Source of the DNA: Actimicrobium sp047621665
Lineage (GTDB): Bacteria > Pseudomonadota > Gammaproteobacteria > Burkholderiales > Burkholderiaceae_D
Assembly (NCBI GenBank): GCA_047621665.1
Contig: JBLHMB010000012.1
Span: forward strand, 17,402 to 81,401
Length of the DNA stretch: 64,000 nucleotides
Direction: 5' to 3'
Part shown: in pieces, positions 24,890 through 32,791 of the stretch
How positions within the stretch are numbered: the stretch's first letter is position 1
Layout: every line of letters starts with the position of its first letter
The notes under the pieces: model-generated
Database searches by the model: none
Seen by the model: the letters and a program-made list of their open reading frames with translations, nothing else
Told to the model about the DNA's origin: nothing
Program-made: the position numbers and the translations under genes

Positions 24890-25783
24890 ATGATGACCGA
24901 GCGCATGCAACCGGTCGTGACGCTGCAGCGGCAACTGCAGCAGCTCGGCTACGTGGCCGAGCCGGGGCTGGCTGCGACGTTGTTGCTGATGACCGCGATG
25001 GGACGGCCGCTGCTGCTCGAAGGCGAGGCCGGCGTCGGCAAAACTGAGATCGCCAAGGTACTCGCGCAAGTACACCAGACCCGGCTGATCCGGTTGCAAT
25101 GTTACGAAGGACTGGATGCCCATTCGACGCTGTACGAATGGAATTACCAGCGCCAGCTGCTGGCCATCAAGCTGCTTGATGACGATCCGCGCCCGGTCGC
25201 CGAGAAGGAGCAGGATATTTTTTCGGAGCGGTATTTGCTGCGCCGGCCTTTGCTTGAAGCGATCAGTAGTCCGACGCCGGTGGTCTTGCTGATCGATGAA
25301 ATCGACCGTGCCGACGAAGCTTTCGAAGCCTATCTGATGGAGCTGCTGTCGGATTTTCAGGTCTCGATTCCGGAGCTCGGCACGATCAAGGCCGTGTCGC
25401 GGCCGCTCGTGATTCTGACCTCGAATGGCACGCGCGAATTATCGGATGCGTTGCGGCGGCGTTGTCTGTATCAGTACGTTGACTATCCGGGTTTCGAAAA
25501 GGAATTGCTGATCGTCGAGACGCGCTTGCCGCAGATGCCGCTGCAACTCGCACGACAGGTGGTCGAGTTTGTTCAGGCGCTGCGGCAGATGGATTTGCAG
25601 AAAAAACCCGGCATCGCCGAAACACTGGACTGGGCGGCGGCGCTGCTGCAACTGGGTGTCAGCAGTTTCGATGACGCGGGCATTGACGGCATCATGGCGT
25701 CGCTGTCGGCGCTGGTGAAAACGCAGGCTGACGGCGCTAGCCTGAGTCGTATCGTGGTACAAAAAATGGCGGCGTCATGCTGA
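24890..25783 (+). CDS. coxD: CoxD, MoxR-type AAA+ ATPase for CODH maturation
   Basis: A 297-residue AAA+ ATPase. Walker A is GEAGVGKT (45-52), Walker B VVLLIDEID (131-139), with sensor-1 LTSNGTRELSDALRRRC. CoxD of Oligotropha is needed to insert sulfur and copper into the Mo-Cu site. The ATG at 24890, 8 nt after coxG and preceded by GAGGC, was chosen over an upstream in-frame start inside coxG. It overlaps coxE by 7 nt; CoxD and CoxE are thought to act together, as MoxR ATPases do with VWA proteins. Confidence 0.93.
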   Translation: MMTERMQPVVTLQRQLQQLGYVAEPGLAATLLLMTAMGRPLLLEGEAGVGKTEIAKVLAQVHQTRLIRLQCYEGLDAHSTLYEWNYQRQLLAIKLLDDDPRPVAEKEQDIFSERYLLRRPLLEAISSPTPVVLLIDEIDRADEAFEAYLMELLSDFQVSIPELGTIKAVSRPLVILTSNGTRELSDALRRRCLYQYVDYPGFEKELLIVETRLPQMPLQLARQVVEFVQALRQMDLQKKPGIAETLDWAAALLQLGVSSFDDAGIDGIMASLSALVKTQADGASLSRIVVQKMAASC

Positions 25784-26979
25784 CGGGTTTGGCACCTGAG
25801 TTGGTCCCTGAGTTGGCACCTGAGTTGCCACGGATGCTGGCTGCGCGATACGTCGGCTTTGTCGGCTTCCTGCGCGAGAATGGCATGCAGGTCGCCAGTG
25901 CAGATGGGGCTGATGCGCTGCGGGTGGCCGAACAATCCGGGCAATTTGATGCGCCTCTGTTGCGCTGGAATTTGCGTGCGCTGCTGTGTTCACGGGCCGA
26001 GGACTGGCGGCGGTTTGATGGATTGTTCGATGCGTATTTTTTGCCGCCGAACCGGCAAAAAACCGTCGAGACCCATGCGGGCGGTGCGGGACAAGTTGAC
26101 CTCGCTGGCGAAGCCGGCGGCTTGCGCGATAGCAGCGACGGCACACCGCTGGCTTCTGCGGGTGGCACTGATGGCGACGATACTGACGGCGCGACGGCGC
26201 AGCACGGTGCCAGTCTCGACGAGGCGCTGGGACAGGCGGATTTCCGTCATCTGCATCAGCCCGAAGAGCTGCAGGCGCTCGATGCGCTGATGCGGCAATT
26301 TGCGCGGCGGCTGCGCTTGCTGGCGCTGCGTCGCGAGCAGAGCGCCAGCGCCGGTCGTCGCATTGATCTGGCTCGCACGATCCGGCGCAGCATTGCGCAC
26401 GGGGGCGTGCCGCTCGAGCTGGCCTGGCGTAAGCCGCGCACACAGCGTCCGCGCTTGGTGCTGCTGCTTGATGTCAGCCGCTCGATGAGCTTGTACAGTT
26501 TTTTTTATTTGCGACTGGCGCGTGCGCTGTCGCTAATGCTGACCGATGTGCATTGCTTTCTGTATCACACGCGGTTGGTCGGCGTGGCCGAGGCGCTGCG
26601 CGATCCCGATGCGTGGCGCGCGCAGGAGCGGCTGCAATTGCTGTCGGCTGGCTGGGCTGGCGGGACCCGTATCGGTGACTGTCTGGCCGAATTCAATGAG
26701 TGCCATGCGGGTGGGCTGCTGCACGCACGCACCGGGGTCATCATTGTCAGCGACGGCTATGACACCGGTGCGCCGGAGCGGCTGGTCAGCGCATTAGTGA
26801 GCTTGCGGCGACGCGCACGACGCGTGGTCTGGCTCAATCCGCTGGCCAGTCGGCCTGGTTACACGCCATCGAGTGCGGGCATGCAAGCGGCGATGCCGTA
26901 TCTCGATCTGTTTGCTCCCGGCAGCGACCTCGCCAGTATTGCGCGGGTGTTGCCTCAACTTTTGCAGGCTCTCCATTGA
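25777..26979 (+). CDS. coxE: CoxE, VWA-domain partner of CoxD
   Basis: A 400-residue protein. The N-terminal half is variable, including a glycine/aspartate-rich stretch around residues 100-150; the C-terminal half is a CoxE-type von Willebrand A domain with an intact MIDAS start D232-V-S-R-S236. It is the expected metal-dependent partner of the CoxD ATPase in building the CODH active site. Its first residues show a short PELVPELAPELP repeat. It runs into coxF with a 2-nt gap. Confidence 0.92.
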   Translation: MLTGLAPELVPELAPELPRMLAARYVGFVGFLRENGMQVASADGADALRVAEQSGQFDAPLLRWNLRALLCSRAEDWRRFDGLFDAYFLPPNRQKTVETHAGGAGQVDLAGEAGGLRDSSDGTPLASAGGTDGDDTDGATAQHGASLDEALGQADFRHLHQPEELQALDALMRQFARRLRLLALRREQSASAGRRIDLARTIRRSIAHGGVPLELAWRKPRTQRPRLVLLLDVSRSMSLYSFFYLRLARALSLMLTDVHCFLYHTRLVGVAEALRDPDAWRAQERLQLLSAGWAGGTRIGDCLAEFNECHAGGLLHARTGVIIVSDGYDTGAPERLVSALVSLRRRARRVVWLNPLASRPGYTPSSAGMQAAMPYLDLFAPGSDLASIARVLPQLLQALH

Positions 26980-26981
26980 CC

Positions 26982-27920
26982 ATGTCCAACTTCACCACTG
27001 AATTCGCCATGCTGACGCTGGCGCCGCAACTGATGGCCGAGCAGCGTCCGTTTGCTCTTGCCACCGTGATTCGGGTCAGCGCGCCGAGTTCGACTGTGGT
27101 CGGCGCGCAAGCCATCATCGAAGCCGATGGCACGCTGCATGGCTGGGTTGGTGGCGGTTGCGCGAAAGCGGTGGTGGTGCAAGCCGCGCAGCAGTCGATC
27201 GCTTGCGGTTTGCCGCGCCGGGTACGCATCAGTAACGATGGTGCGCTGTCCGAAGCCGATGTCGAACAACATGCGATGCCGTGTGCCAGCAACGGCACGC
27301 TCGAATTGTTTATCCAACCGGTAGTGCCGGCACCGTTGCTGGTGGTGCTGGGCGCGACGCCGGCAGCCGCCGAAGCGCGCGTGCTGGGTCAGCGGATGGG
27401 TTTGCGGGTCAGTGCGCTGGCTGATAGCCAGTCAGACCTGGCGACACTCGAACTGCTGCAACCGGCGTTCGTGCTGATCGTTACGCAAGGCGAGGGCGAT
27501 GAGGCCGCACTCGAGGCGGCGCTGCGCAGCCGTTGTCCGGCGGTGCTGCTCATCGCCAGTCCGCGCAAGTCCGCGCAGCTGCGCGAGCGCATGCAATTGC
27601 AAGGCATCCCCGCTGCGCGGCTGGCGGTGTTGCAGGCACCAGCCGGTCCGTATCTGCATGCGCGCACACCAGCCGAGGTGGCGCTCGGTGCGATCGCGGC
27701 AGTGGTGGCGGTGCGCAGGACTACCGAGACCGTGGTGCCGGTGCTGGCTGCGCCTGTGTATGTCAATCCGGTCTGCGGCATGGTGGTCGATCCGGCTACG
27801 GCAAAGCATGTGATTGCATTCGGCGGGATGTCGCATTATTTTTGCTGTGACGGTTGCAAGGTGCGTTTCGACGATGCTCCGGACAAGTATCTGGCGATCG
27901 CGCGCGGGGTGCCGGCATGA
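26982..27920 (+). CDS. coxF: CoxF, XdhC-family maturation factor with C-terminal YHS domain
   Basis: A 312-residue protein. Residues about 1-110 form the XdhC/CoxI N-terminal domain (SSTVVGAQAIIE, HGWVGGGCAKAVVVQAA), about 115-235 a degenerate Rossmann-like XdhC C-terminal domain, and about 258-308 a YHS domain with C265 (NPVCGMVVDP) and C288, C289 and C292 (YFCCDGCKVRF). XdhC proteins bind and protect molybdenum cofactor for insertion. The added cysteine-rich YHS module is a metal-site type and is not part of a standard CoxF. ATG 26982 is preferred over TTG 26976. It overlaps the next gene by 4 nt. Confidence 0.85.
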   Translation: MSNFTTEFAMLTLAPQLMAEQRPFALATVIRVSAPSSTVVGAQAIIEADGTLHGWVGGGCAKAVVVQAAQQSIACGLPRRVRISNDGALSEADVEQHAMPCASNGTLELFIQPVVPAPLLVVLGATPAAAEARVLGQRMGLRVSALADSQSDLATLELLQPAFVLIVTQGEGDEAALEAALRSRCPAVLLIASPRKSAQLRERMQLQGIPAARLAVLQAPAGPYLHARTPAEVALGAIAAVVAVRRTTETVVPVLAAPVYVNPVCGMVVDPATAKHVIAFGGMSHYFCCDGCKVRFDDAPDKYLAIARGVPA

Positions 27921-28630
27921 GCGTCACTGATCCAAACATGCCGGCGCTCGAATCGCTGTGGGGTATCCCGCTGGCGAGCGCGTTGTTGCCGGATGCGGGG
28001 CCGGTCAATGCCGAATTGCTGCGCGCGTTTGCGATGATGCGTCAGCATGATCCGCGTCCTGCGAGCGCGACGTCGGCCTCTTTTTATGCCAGCGCCGACG
28101 ATTTGCTGTCGCGCTGCGATATCGCCGAAATGCAGACGCTGTTCAGCTTTATCGGCGCACGCCTCGGTGCAGTGGTGTCGTCGCTGAACCGGCAAGCGTG
28201 GCAGGATCACGGCGTCAGTGGCGCCCGCATTGCGATCGCCGGCAGCTGGTTTCAGGTGCAGAACGATGGCGCTTTTCATGACGTGCATACGCACGGCAAC
28301 TGTTCGTGGTCGGGCGTGTATTACGTCGATATTGATCCGCTCGCGCAACGGCAGACACACCCGGTTTACGGCGAACGCAATGGCATGCTGCGATTTTACG
28401 GACCGTGGTGGGATCAGTTGGCCGGTGCCCATATCGATGCCGGCAATACTTACCTGATGGATGCGCACCGCGATATCGCGCCGGAGCCGGGCTTGCTGGT
28501 GCTGTTCCCGTCATCGCTCAAGCATCAGGCATTTCCGTATGCCGGCACGCGCGACCGGGTCGCGATTTCATTTAATGCCACGGTTGAAGCCGGCGGCAGT
28601 AGCGCGTCCAAGCCCTATGATTTTTCCTGA
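27917..28630 (+). CDS. 2-oxoglutarate/Fe(II) oxygenase family protein in the cox operon
   Basis: A 237-residue protein resembling the TIGR02466 group of putative 2OG-Fe(II) oxygenases. The probable iron ligands are in HDVHTHGN (H124, H126) and LKHQAFPY (H203), and R214 in RDRVAISFN would bind 2-oxoglutarate. SGVYYVD and GPWWDQ are family-like core segments. It overlaps coxF (4 nt) and the membrane protein gene (14 nt), so it is translated as part of the CO dehydrogenase operon. Inference: it may hydroxylate an active-site arginine of CoxL, a modification reported in crystal structures of form I enzymes. It could also act on a small molecule. Confidence 0.75.
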   Translation: MSVTDPNMPALESLWGIPLASALLPDAGPVNAELLRAFAMMRQHDPRPASATSASFYASADDLLSRCDIAEMQTLFSFIGARLGAVVSSLNRQAWQDHGVSGARIAIAGSWFQVQNDGAFHDVHTHGNCSWSGVYYVDIDPLAQRQTHPVYGERNGMLRFYGPWWDQLAGAHIDAGNTYLMDAHRDIAPEPGLLVLFPSSLKHQAFPYAGTRDRVAISFNATVEAGGSSASKPYDFS

Positions 28631-29072
28631 GACTTTCGCTTTGCTGCTGCTCGGCCTGATTGGCATGGTGCTCGGCTTGCTGCTGGACTTGCAGGGGCCG
28701 GGACTGGCCATTCTGTCGTCGCTGTGCCGGGTCGATGCCGCTCCCGATGTGCTGGTGACGCTGCAGCTGCACTGGATGTGGCTGCCGGCCATGCATGTCG
28801 GGATGATCCTGCTGCCGCTGGCCTGGTCGGCCCGTCATTGCCGGGCTGCGCCGCTGCTGCGGCAGCTGGTCTGTTCGGCCTCGATGATGGCCGGGATGAC
28901 GGGCGCGGCGATGGTGGCCGGGATGCTGGCGGGCTGGCCGGCGACGCCGGTCGGCATGCTGGTCATGATGTGTGCCGGTATGGCGTGCGGGATGCTGGTG
29001 GCAGGAGCGCTGCAGCGTCTGGGGATTTTTAGTCGATTGTTACGAAATAAACCGGAGCTTGTGCATGGATAG
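28617..29072 (+). CDS. Methionine-rich small integral membrane protein of the cox operon
   Basis: A 151-residue protein with about four hydrophobic helices (near residues 5-25, 45-66, 82-104, 108-132). It has about 15 methionines, clustered in the membrane part (MMAGMTGAAMVAGM, MLVMMCAGMACGM), with cysteines in between. I do not recognise the family. Met/Cys-lined helices are seen in copper transporters, and form I CO dehydrogenase needs copper, so copper handling is a possible role; a membrane docking or redox role is equally open. It overlaps its neighbours by 14 and 8 nt. Confidence 0.75.
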   Translation: MIFPETFALLLLGLIGMVLGLLLDLQGPGLAILSSLCRVDAAPDVLVTLQLHWMWLPAMHVGMILLPLAWSARHCRAAPLLRQLVCSASMMAGMTGAAMVAGMLAGWPATPVGMLVMMCAGMACGMLVAGALQRLGIFSRLLRNKPELVHG

Positions 29073-30084
29073 TACTGATCTCGCCGTTTTGAAAACCTGC
29101 ATAGGCTGGCTCGAATCCGGCCATCACGTGATGCTGGCCACCGTCGTGCAGACCTGGGGATCGGCACCGCGCCCGGTTGGTTCGTGGCTGGTCATCCGGG
29201 ATGACGGACAGCTGATCGGGTCAGTCTCCGGTGGCTGCGTCGAAGATGATCTGATCGACCGTGTGCGCGCCGAATTGCCCTCGGCGACCTTGCCGCACAT
29301 TGTGCGGTATGGCGTCTCGCGCGATGAAGCTACCCGCTTTGGCCTGCCCTGTGGCGGCACCTTGCGGCTGGTGCTGGAGCCGCGTCCTGAGCTGGTGGTG
29401 CTCAAGGCGCTGTTAGCGCGGGTCAGTGCGAAGCTGTTGACAACGCGGGTGCTTGATCTGCACAGCGGACTCGCTACCCTGAGCGCGGCGCAGCGCAGTG
29501 ACATCTTGCAGTTCGATGAACAGTGTTTGCGCGCGATCCATGGCCCGCGCTGGCGCATGGTGCTGATCGGCGCGGGTGAGCTATCGCATTATGTCGCGCA
29601 AATTGCGCTGGGGGCGGATTACGAAGTGATCGTGATTGATCCGCGCGAAGAATTCGGCTCGGTGCTGGCGCTGTCGGACGTGACTTTTTCGCGTGGGATG
29701 CCGGACGATGTTCTCATCGAACTTGCGGTCGATAACCATACCGCCATTGTCGCGCTGACGCATGATCCGAAGCTCGATGATCTGGCGCTGATGGAGGGTT
29801 TGAAGTCGGCCGCGTTTTATGTCGGCGCACTGGGTAGTCGCGCCAACACGGCGCGGCGCAGGGAGCGCCTGCTTGAATTCGACCTGACTGCCAGGCAGAT
29901 CGATCGCCTGCATGGCCCGGTCGGCTTGTATCTGGGAGCGAATACGCCGGCCGAAATGGCGATCTCGATACTGGCTGAAATTACTGCGGCCAAACATCAG
30001 GTGCCGATATTGCAGAAGCGTGAAATCTCCAGCGGCCAGCGTCAACTTCGCACGCTGGCCATCGATACTGTCGCGGTTTCCTAG
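29065..30084 (+). CDS. coxI: CoxI/XdhC-family molybdenum cofactor maturation protein
   Basis: A 339-residue full-length XdhC-family protein. The N-terminal domain has WGSAPRPVGSWLVI, GSVSGGCVEDDLID and GLPCGGTLRL; the C-terminal Rossmann domain starts MVLIGAGELSHYVAQIA and includes ALTHDPKLDDLAL and YVGALGSRANTARR. These proteins bind molybdenum cofactor and assist its sulfuration or insertion. It is the last gene of the operon. A GGAG ribosome site precedes ATG 29065. Its stop codon TAG lies in a CTAG shared with the stop of the convergent SDR gene. Confidence 0.9.
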   Translation: MDSTDLAVLKTCIGWLESGHHVMLATVVQTWGSAPRPVGSWLVIRDDGQLIGSVSGGCVEDDLIDRVRAELPSATLPHIVRYGVSRDEATRFGLPCGGTLRLVLEPRPELVVLKALLARVSAKLLTTRVLDLHSGLATLSAAQRSDILQFDEQCLRAIHGPRWRMVLIGAGELSHYVAQIALGADYEVIVIDPREEFGSVLALSDVTFSRGMPDDVLIELAVDNHTAIVALTHDPKLDDLALMEGLKSAAFYVGALGSRANTARRRERLLEFDLTARQIDRLHGPVGLYLGANTPAEMAISILAEITAAKHQVPILQKREISSGQRQLRTLAIDTVAVS

Positions 30085-30824
30085 ACTTCCTGCAGGGTCG
30101 GACGGAACAGGATTTCATTGATGTCGACATCGTCCGGCTGGCTCATTGCATAAATGACGGCGCGGGCGAAGGCATCCGGTGGAATCGCCACTTCATAAAT
30201 TTTCTTGACGTTGGCGGCGACGTCCGGCTCAGTGATGCTGTCAGGCAGTTCGGTCGCAACGGCACCGGGCGAGATCACGGTAGTACGGATATTGTATGGC
30301 TTGACTTCAAGACGCAGGCCTTCGGACAGCGCCCGGACTGCATGCTTGGTTGCAGCGTAGACCGCCGCGCCGGGACGAACCTTGTGACCGGCCACGGATG
30401 ATACGTTGATGATGTGGCCGGATTTTTGCGCTTGCATATAGGGCAGAGCCGCGGCGATGCCGTACAACACGCCTTTCAGATTGACGTCGATCATCTGGTC
30501 CCAGTCGGCGATTTTCAATCGTTCCAGTGGTGAATGCGGCATCAGGCCGGCATTGTTGATCATCACGTCGATACGGCCGTAGGCCTTGACTGCCGCATCG
30601 ACCAGATTCTGGACTTGCTTGCTGTCGGTGACGTCGGTTTGGACCGCGAGTGCCTTTTCGCTACTGCCGGCCAGTTCGCCGGCCAAGGCAGTAATGCGAT
30701 CGATGCGTCGCGCGCCCAGCACGACGATGGCACCAAGCTTTGACAGATGGCGCGCGGTGCTCTCGCCCAGACCACTACTGGCTCCGGTAATGACGACGAC
30801 CTTGCCTTCGATATTGTTACTCAT
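30081..30824 (-). CDS. Short-chain dehydrogenase/reductase
   Basis: A 247-residue classical SDR. The cofactor motif is TGASSGLGE, then NNAG and the catalytic Ser, Tyr and Lys in NVSSVAGHK and YAATKHAV. The arginines after the second strand (GARRIDR) suggest NADP(H). Substrate unknown. ATG 30824 is chosen because AGGAGG lies 10 nt before it. Its upstream region holds several palindromes, so it may be regulated. Its stop overlaps that of coxI. Confidence 0.92.
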   Translation of the reverse strand: MSNNIEGKVVVITGASSGLGESTARHLSKLGAIVVLGARRIDRITALAGELAGSSEKALAVQTDVTDSKQVQNLVDAAVKAYGRIDVMINNAGLMPHSPLERLKIADWDQMIDVNLKGVLYGIAAALPYMQAQKSGHIINVSSVAGHKVRPGAAVYAATKHAVRALSEGLRLEVKPYNIRTTVISPGAVATELPDSITEPDVAANVKKIYEVAIPPDAFARAVIYAMSQPDDVDINEILFRPTLQEV

Positions 30825-31152
30825 GCTGTTGACCTCCTGGTTTTTCAGACTGGATGGTGGCACAACCGGAAGGTATGCGTTTGTACCTAAGCGAACATAG
30901 CGCTATGCGGCGGTAAATTCAGTTCATCCTGGTAACGACTCGTTACCACTTAGTCATGATTTCGCTACTTGAGTTTCATGGTTATGTTCGCTTCCGAACA
31001 GAACCGCGGGAACTTCCAGCGCATCGTCTTCTCACGCCGGATCGAAAGGGTCCGGGCCATCCAGACAACTTGTTTTTTAGAAGTCGGTGGCGACATGAGT
31101 TGCATAATTTTCCCTACTGTTGCAGGAATTAGTTCACTTAGAGAGGTTCACC
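30825..31152. promoter_or_regulatory. Divergent promoter region rich in palindromes
   Basis: The 328 bp between the SDR gene and the lipoprotein gene contain three perfect dyads: CATAGCGCTATG (30896-30907), TGGTAACGACTCGTTACCA (30930-30948) and TGTTCGCTTCCGAACA (30985-31000). A shorter one, AGGTA...TACCT, lies near 30871-30888. These look like operators for dimeric repressors; no regulator gene is adjacent. No gene was found here. Confidence 0.45.
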
Positions 31153-31428
31153 ATGAAGTATTCAATTCTTTTGCTTGCCCTGGTTGGTTCGCTGGCACTG
31201 ACGGCATGTGAGCGTCCTTCCACAACGGTTGCTGTGCCAGTCGCAGTGCCCGGTCCCGCCGGCGCAACCGGAGCCACGGGATCAACCGGCGCTACCGGGG
31301 CAGCAGGTGCCACCACGTCTGGCATGGACGGCGCCAAGGGTGCAACCGGCGACTCCGGAGCAACGGGTGCTACCGGCGATACCGGTAAGACAGGCGACAC
31401 CGTCATCGTTGTACCTGCGCCAAAGTAA
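31153..31428 (+). CDS. Small lipoprotein with collagen-like Gly-X-Y repeats
   Basis: A 91-residue protein. Residues 1-18 form a lipoprotein signal peptide ending in the lipobox LTAC with C19 as the lipidated residue. Residues about 33-83 are collagen-like triplets, mostly GAT, GST, GDT and GAA, with one DGAKGATGD segment. The tail is VIVVPAPK. Bacterial collagen-like repeats can form triple helices and often sit on the cell surface. A GAGAGG ribosome site precedes ATG 31153. Function unknown. Confidence 0.8.
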   Translation: MKYSILLLALVGSLALTACERPSTTVAVPVAVPGPAGATGATGSTGATGAAGATTSGMDGAKGATGDSGATGATGDTGKTGDTVIVVPAPK

Positions 31429-31493
31429 CTTGCTGCATTAATTGCGTTGCCTCCGCACCGAGGTGTCGCGTAAAGGCAGAGCGACATGACAAG

Positions 31494-31523
31494 GAAATCT
31501 CCGGTTCGGAGATTTCTTTTTTT
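31494..31523 (+). terminator. Intrinsic terminator of the collagen-like lipoprotein gene
   Basis: GAAATCTCC (31494-31502) pairs perfectly with GGAGATTTC (31508-31516), followed by seven T. Confidence 0.85.
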
Positions 31524-31552
31524 GATAGTCCATTCAATCCGAAGGAATGTTC

Positions 31553-31738
31553 ATGATCGTTAATCTTATTATTACCCTGGTAATTTTTGGACTGATCTGG
31601 TGGCTGGTTGGCATGTTGCCGCTGCCATCCCCGGTGGCACAGATTGTGCGCGTGCTGTTCATCATCATGCTGATCCTGATCGTGCTGTCAGCGTTCGGGA
31701 TGTTGCCGGGCGGGTACCTACCGCAGCTAATGCGGTAA
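31553..31738 (+). CDS. Small two-helix membrane protein (Thivi_2564-like)
   Basis: A 61-residue, very hydrophobic protein with two predicted membrane helices (about residues 3-22 and 30-50) and a short polar end. It resembles the small Thivi_2564-type membrane proteins of proteobacteria, whose function is unknown. ATG 31553 is used because AAGGA lies 6 nt upstream; the ATG at 31547 directly abuts that site. It has its own terminator. Confidence 0.7.
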   Translation: MIVNLIITLVIFGLIWWLVGMLPLPSPVAQIVRVLFIIMLILIVLSAFGMLPGGYLPQLMR

Positions 31739-31756
31739 CTCCCGCCCGCTCTTCGT

Positions 31757-31782
31757 AAGCCGGCCTTTGTGCCGGTTTTTTT
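31757..31782 (+). terminator. Intrinsic terminator of the small membrane protein gene
   Basis: CCGGC-CTTTGT-GCCGG (31760-31775) followed by seven T. It abuts the stop codon of the convergent AI-2E-family gene. Confidence 0.8.
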
Positions 31783-32791
31783 ATAGCAGGTGGCGTTCGT
31801 GTAATTCCCGTTTCAGATAGGCGTATAGCACTGGCGCAGCGATGATGCCGCGCATGCCAAAGGCGGATTCCATGACCAGTATGGCGACCAGTAATTCCCA
31901 GGAGCGCGCATTAATATGGCTGCCGATGATTCTTGCATTGAGAAAATACTCAAATTTGTGCACCAGTATCATGAATACCAGGGAGCCAATGGCCGTATGC
32001 AGCGAGTGCGCCAGGCCGATGACGACTAACAGCGAGTTAGAGATCAGGTTGCCGACCACAGGAAGCAGACCAACAAAAAAAGTCAGCACAATGAGTGTTT
32101 TAGTCAGTGGCAGTTGGATGTCCATCAGTGGCAGGATGATCAGAAGGTAAATACTGATGAGCACGGTGTTGATGGCAGCTATACGGACCTGAGCAAAGAC
32201 GATACGTTGAAATGCCTCGCTGAGATGACACACGCGTTCGCGCAGCGCGGCGGCCAAGGGTAGATAGACTTGTGGTGCGCTGTCGTACAGAGCCACCATT
32301 GCACCGATGATCATGCCAATCAGTACATGGGCAAGAATGCGGCCGGTTTCCTGGCCGATAACCTTAGCTTCCAGCGCATGTAAACGCAGCCAGTCGGTGA
32401 TCATCAGGCGTAACCCATCGCTACTTTTCGGTAAATTATTGCTGAGCCAGAGTGGAATCTGATCCCGTGATTTCTCGATGATATCGGCCATCTTTTGCAG
32501 TAATACCGGCAAGCTGCCGGCCTCGCTGTTGAAAAATGTCATCGCGCCCCAGATGACAAGGGACAGCACGGTGATGGTCAGCACACCAATACCGGCAACC
32601 GAGACCAGTCGCGCGCGCGTACTGCTGATATTTTTGCCTAGTAAAGGTGTCGTCATGTGGACAAGCGAGTACACCAGTAACCCCGAAAAAAGAGCGGCGA
32701 GCAAACCTAGTTGCAAGACAAGCAGCAATGCGGCAGCGGCAAGGAGGTAAGAAGCGTGATCGACCAGATCAAGAGTTTTTTTATTGCGCAT
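31781..32791 (-). CDS. AI-2E family (PerM-type) transporter
   Basis: A 336-residue protein with about eight membrane segments. The C-terminal half has the family signature: FFVGLLPVVGNLISNS, LVHKFEYFLNARIIGSHINARSWELL and GIIAAPVLYAYLK. The family includes TqsA (AI-2 export) and Na+/H+ antiporter-like members, so the substrate is unknown. It is monocistronic, in head-to-tail isolation between a terminator and a long AT-rich gap. Confidence 0.9.
   Translation of the reverse strand: MRNKKTLDLVDHASYLLAAAALLLVLQLGLLAALFSGLLVYSLVHMTTPLLGKNISSTRARLVSVAGIGVLTITVLSLVIWGAMTFFNSEAGSLPVLLQKMADIIEKSRDQIPLWLSNNLPKSSDGLRLMITDWLRLHALEAKVIGQETGRILAHVLIGMIIGAMVALYDSAPQVYLPLAAALRERVCHLSEAFQRIVFAQVRIAAINTVLISIYLLIILPLMDIQLPLTKTLIVLTFFVGLLPVVGNLISNSLLVVIGLAHSLHTAIGSLVFMILVHKFEYFLNARIIGSHINARSWELLVAILVMESAFGMRGIIAAPVLYAYLKRELHERHLL

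Noticed and set aside
25775..26443. Proline/arginine-rich open frame antisense to coxE
   Set aside because: Composition is that of a GC-rich shadow frame and it overlaps a gene with an intact VWA motif.
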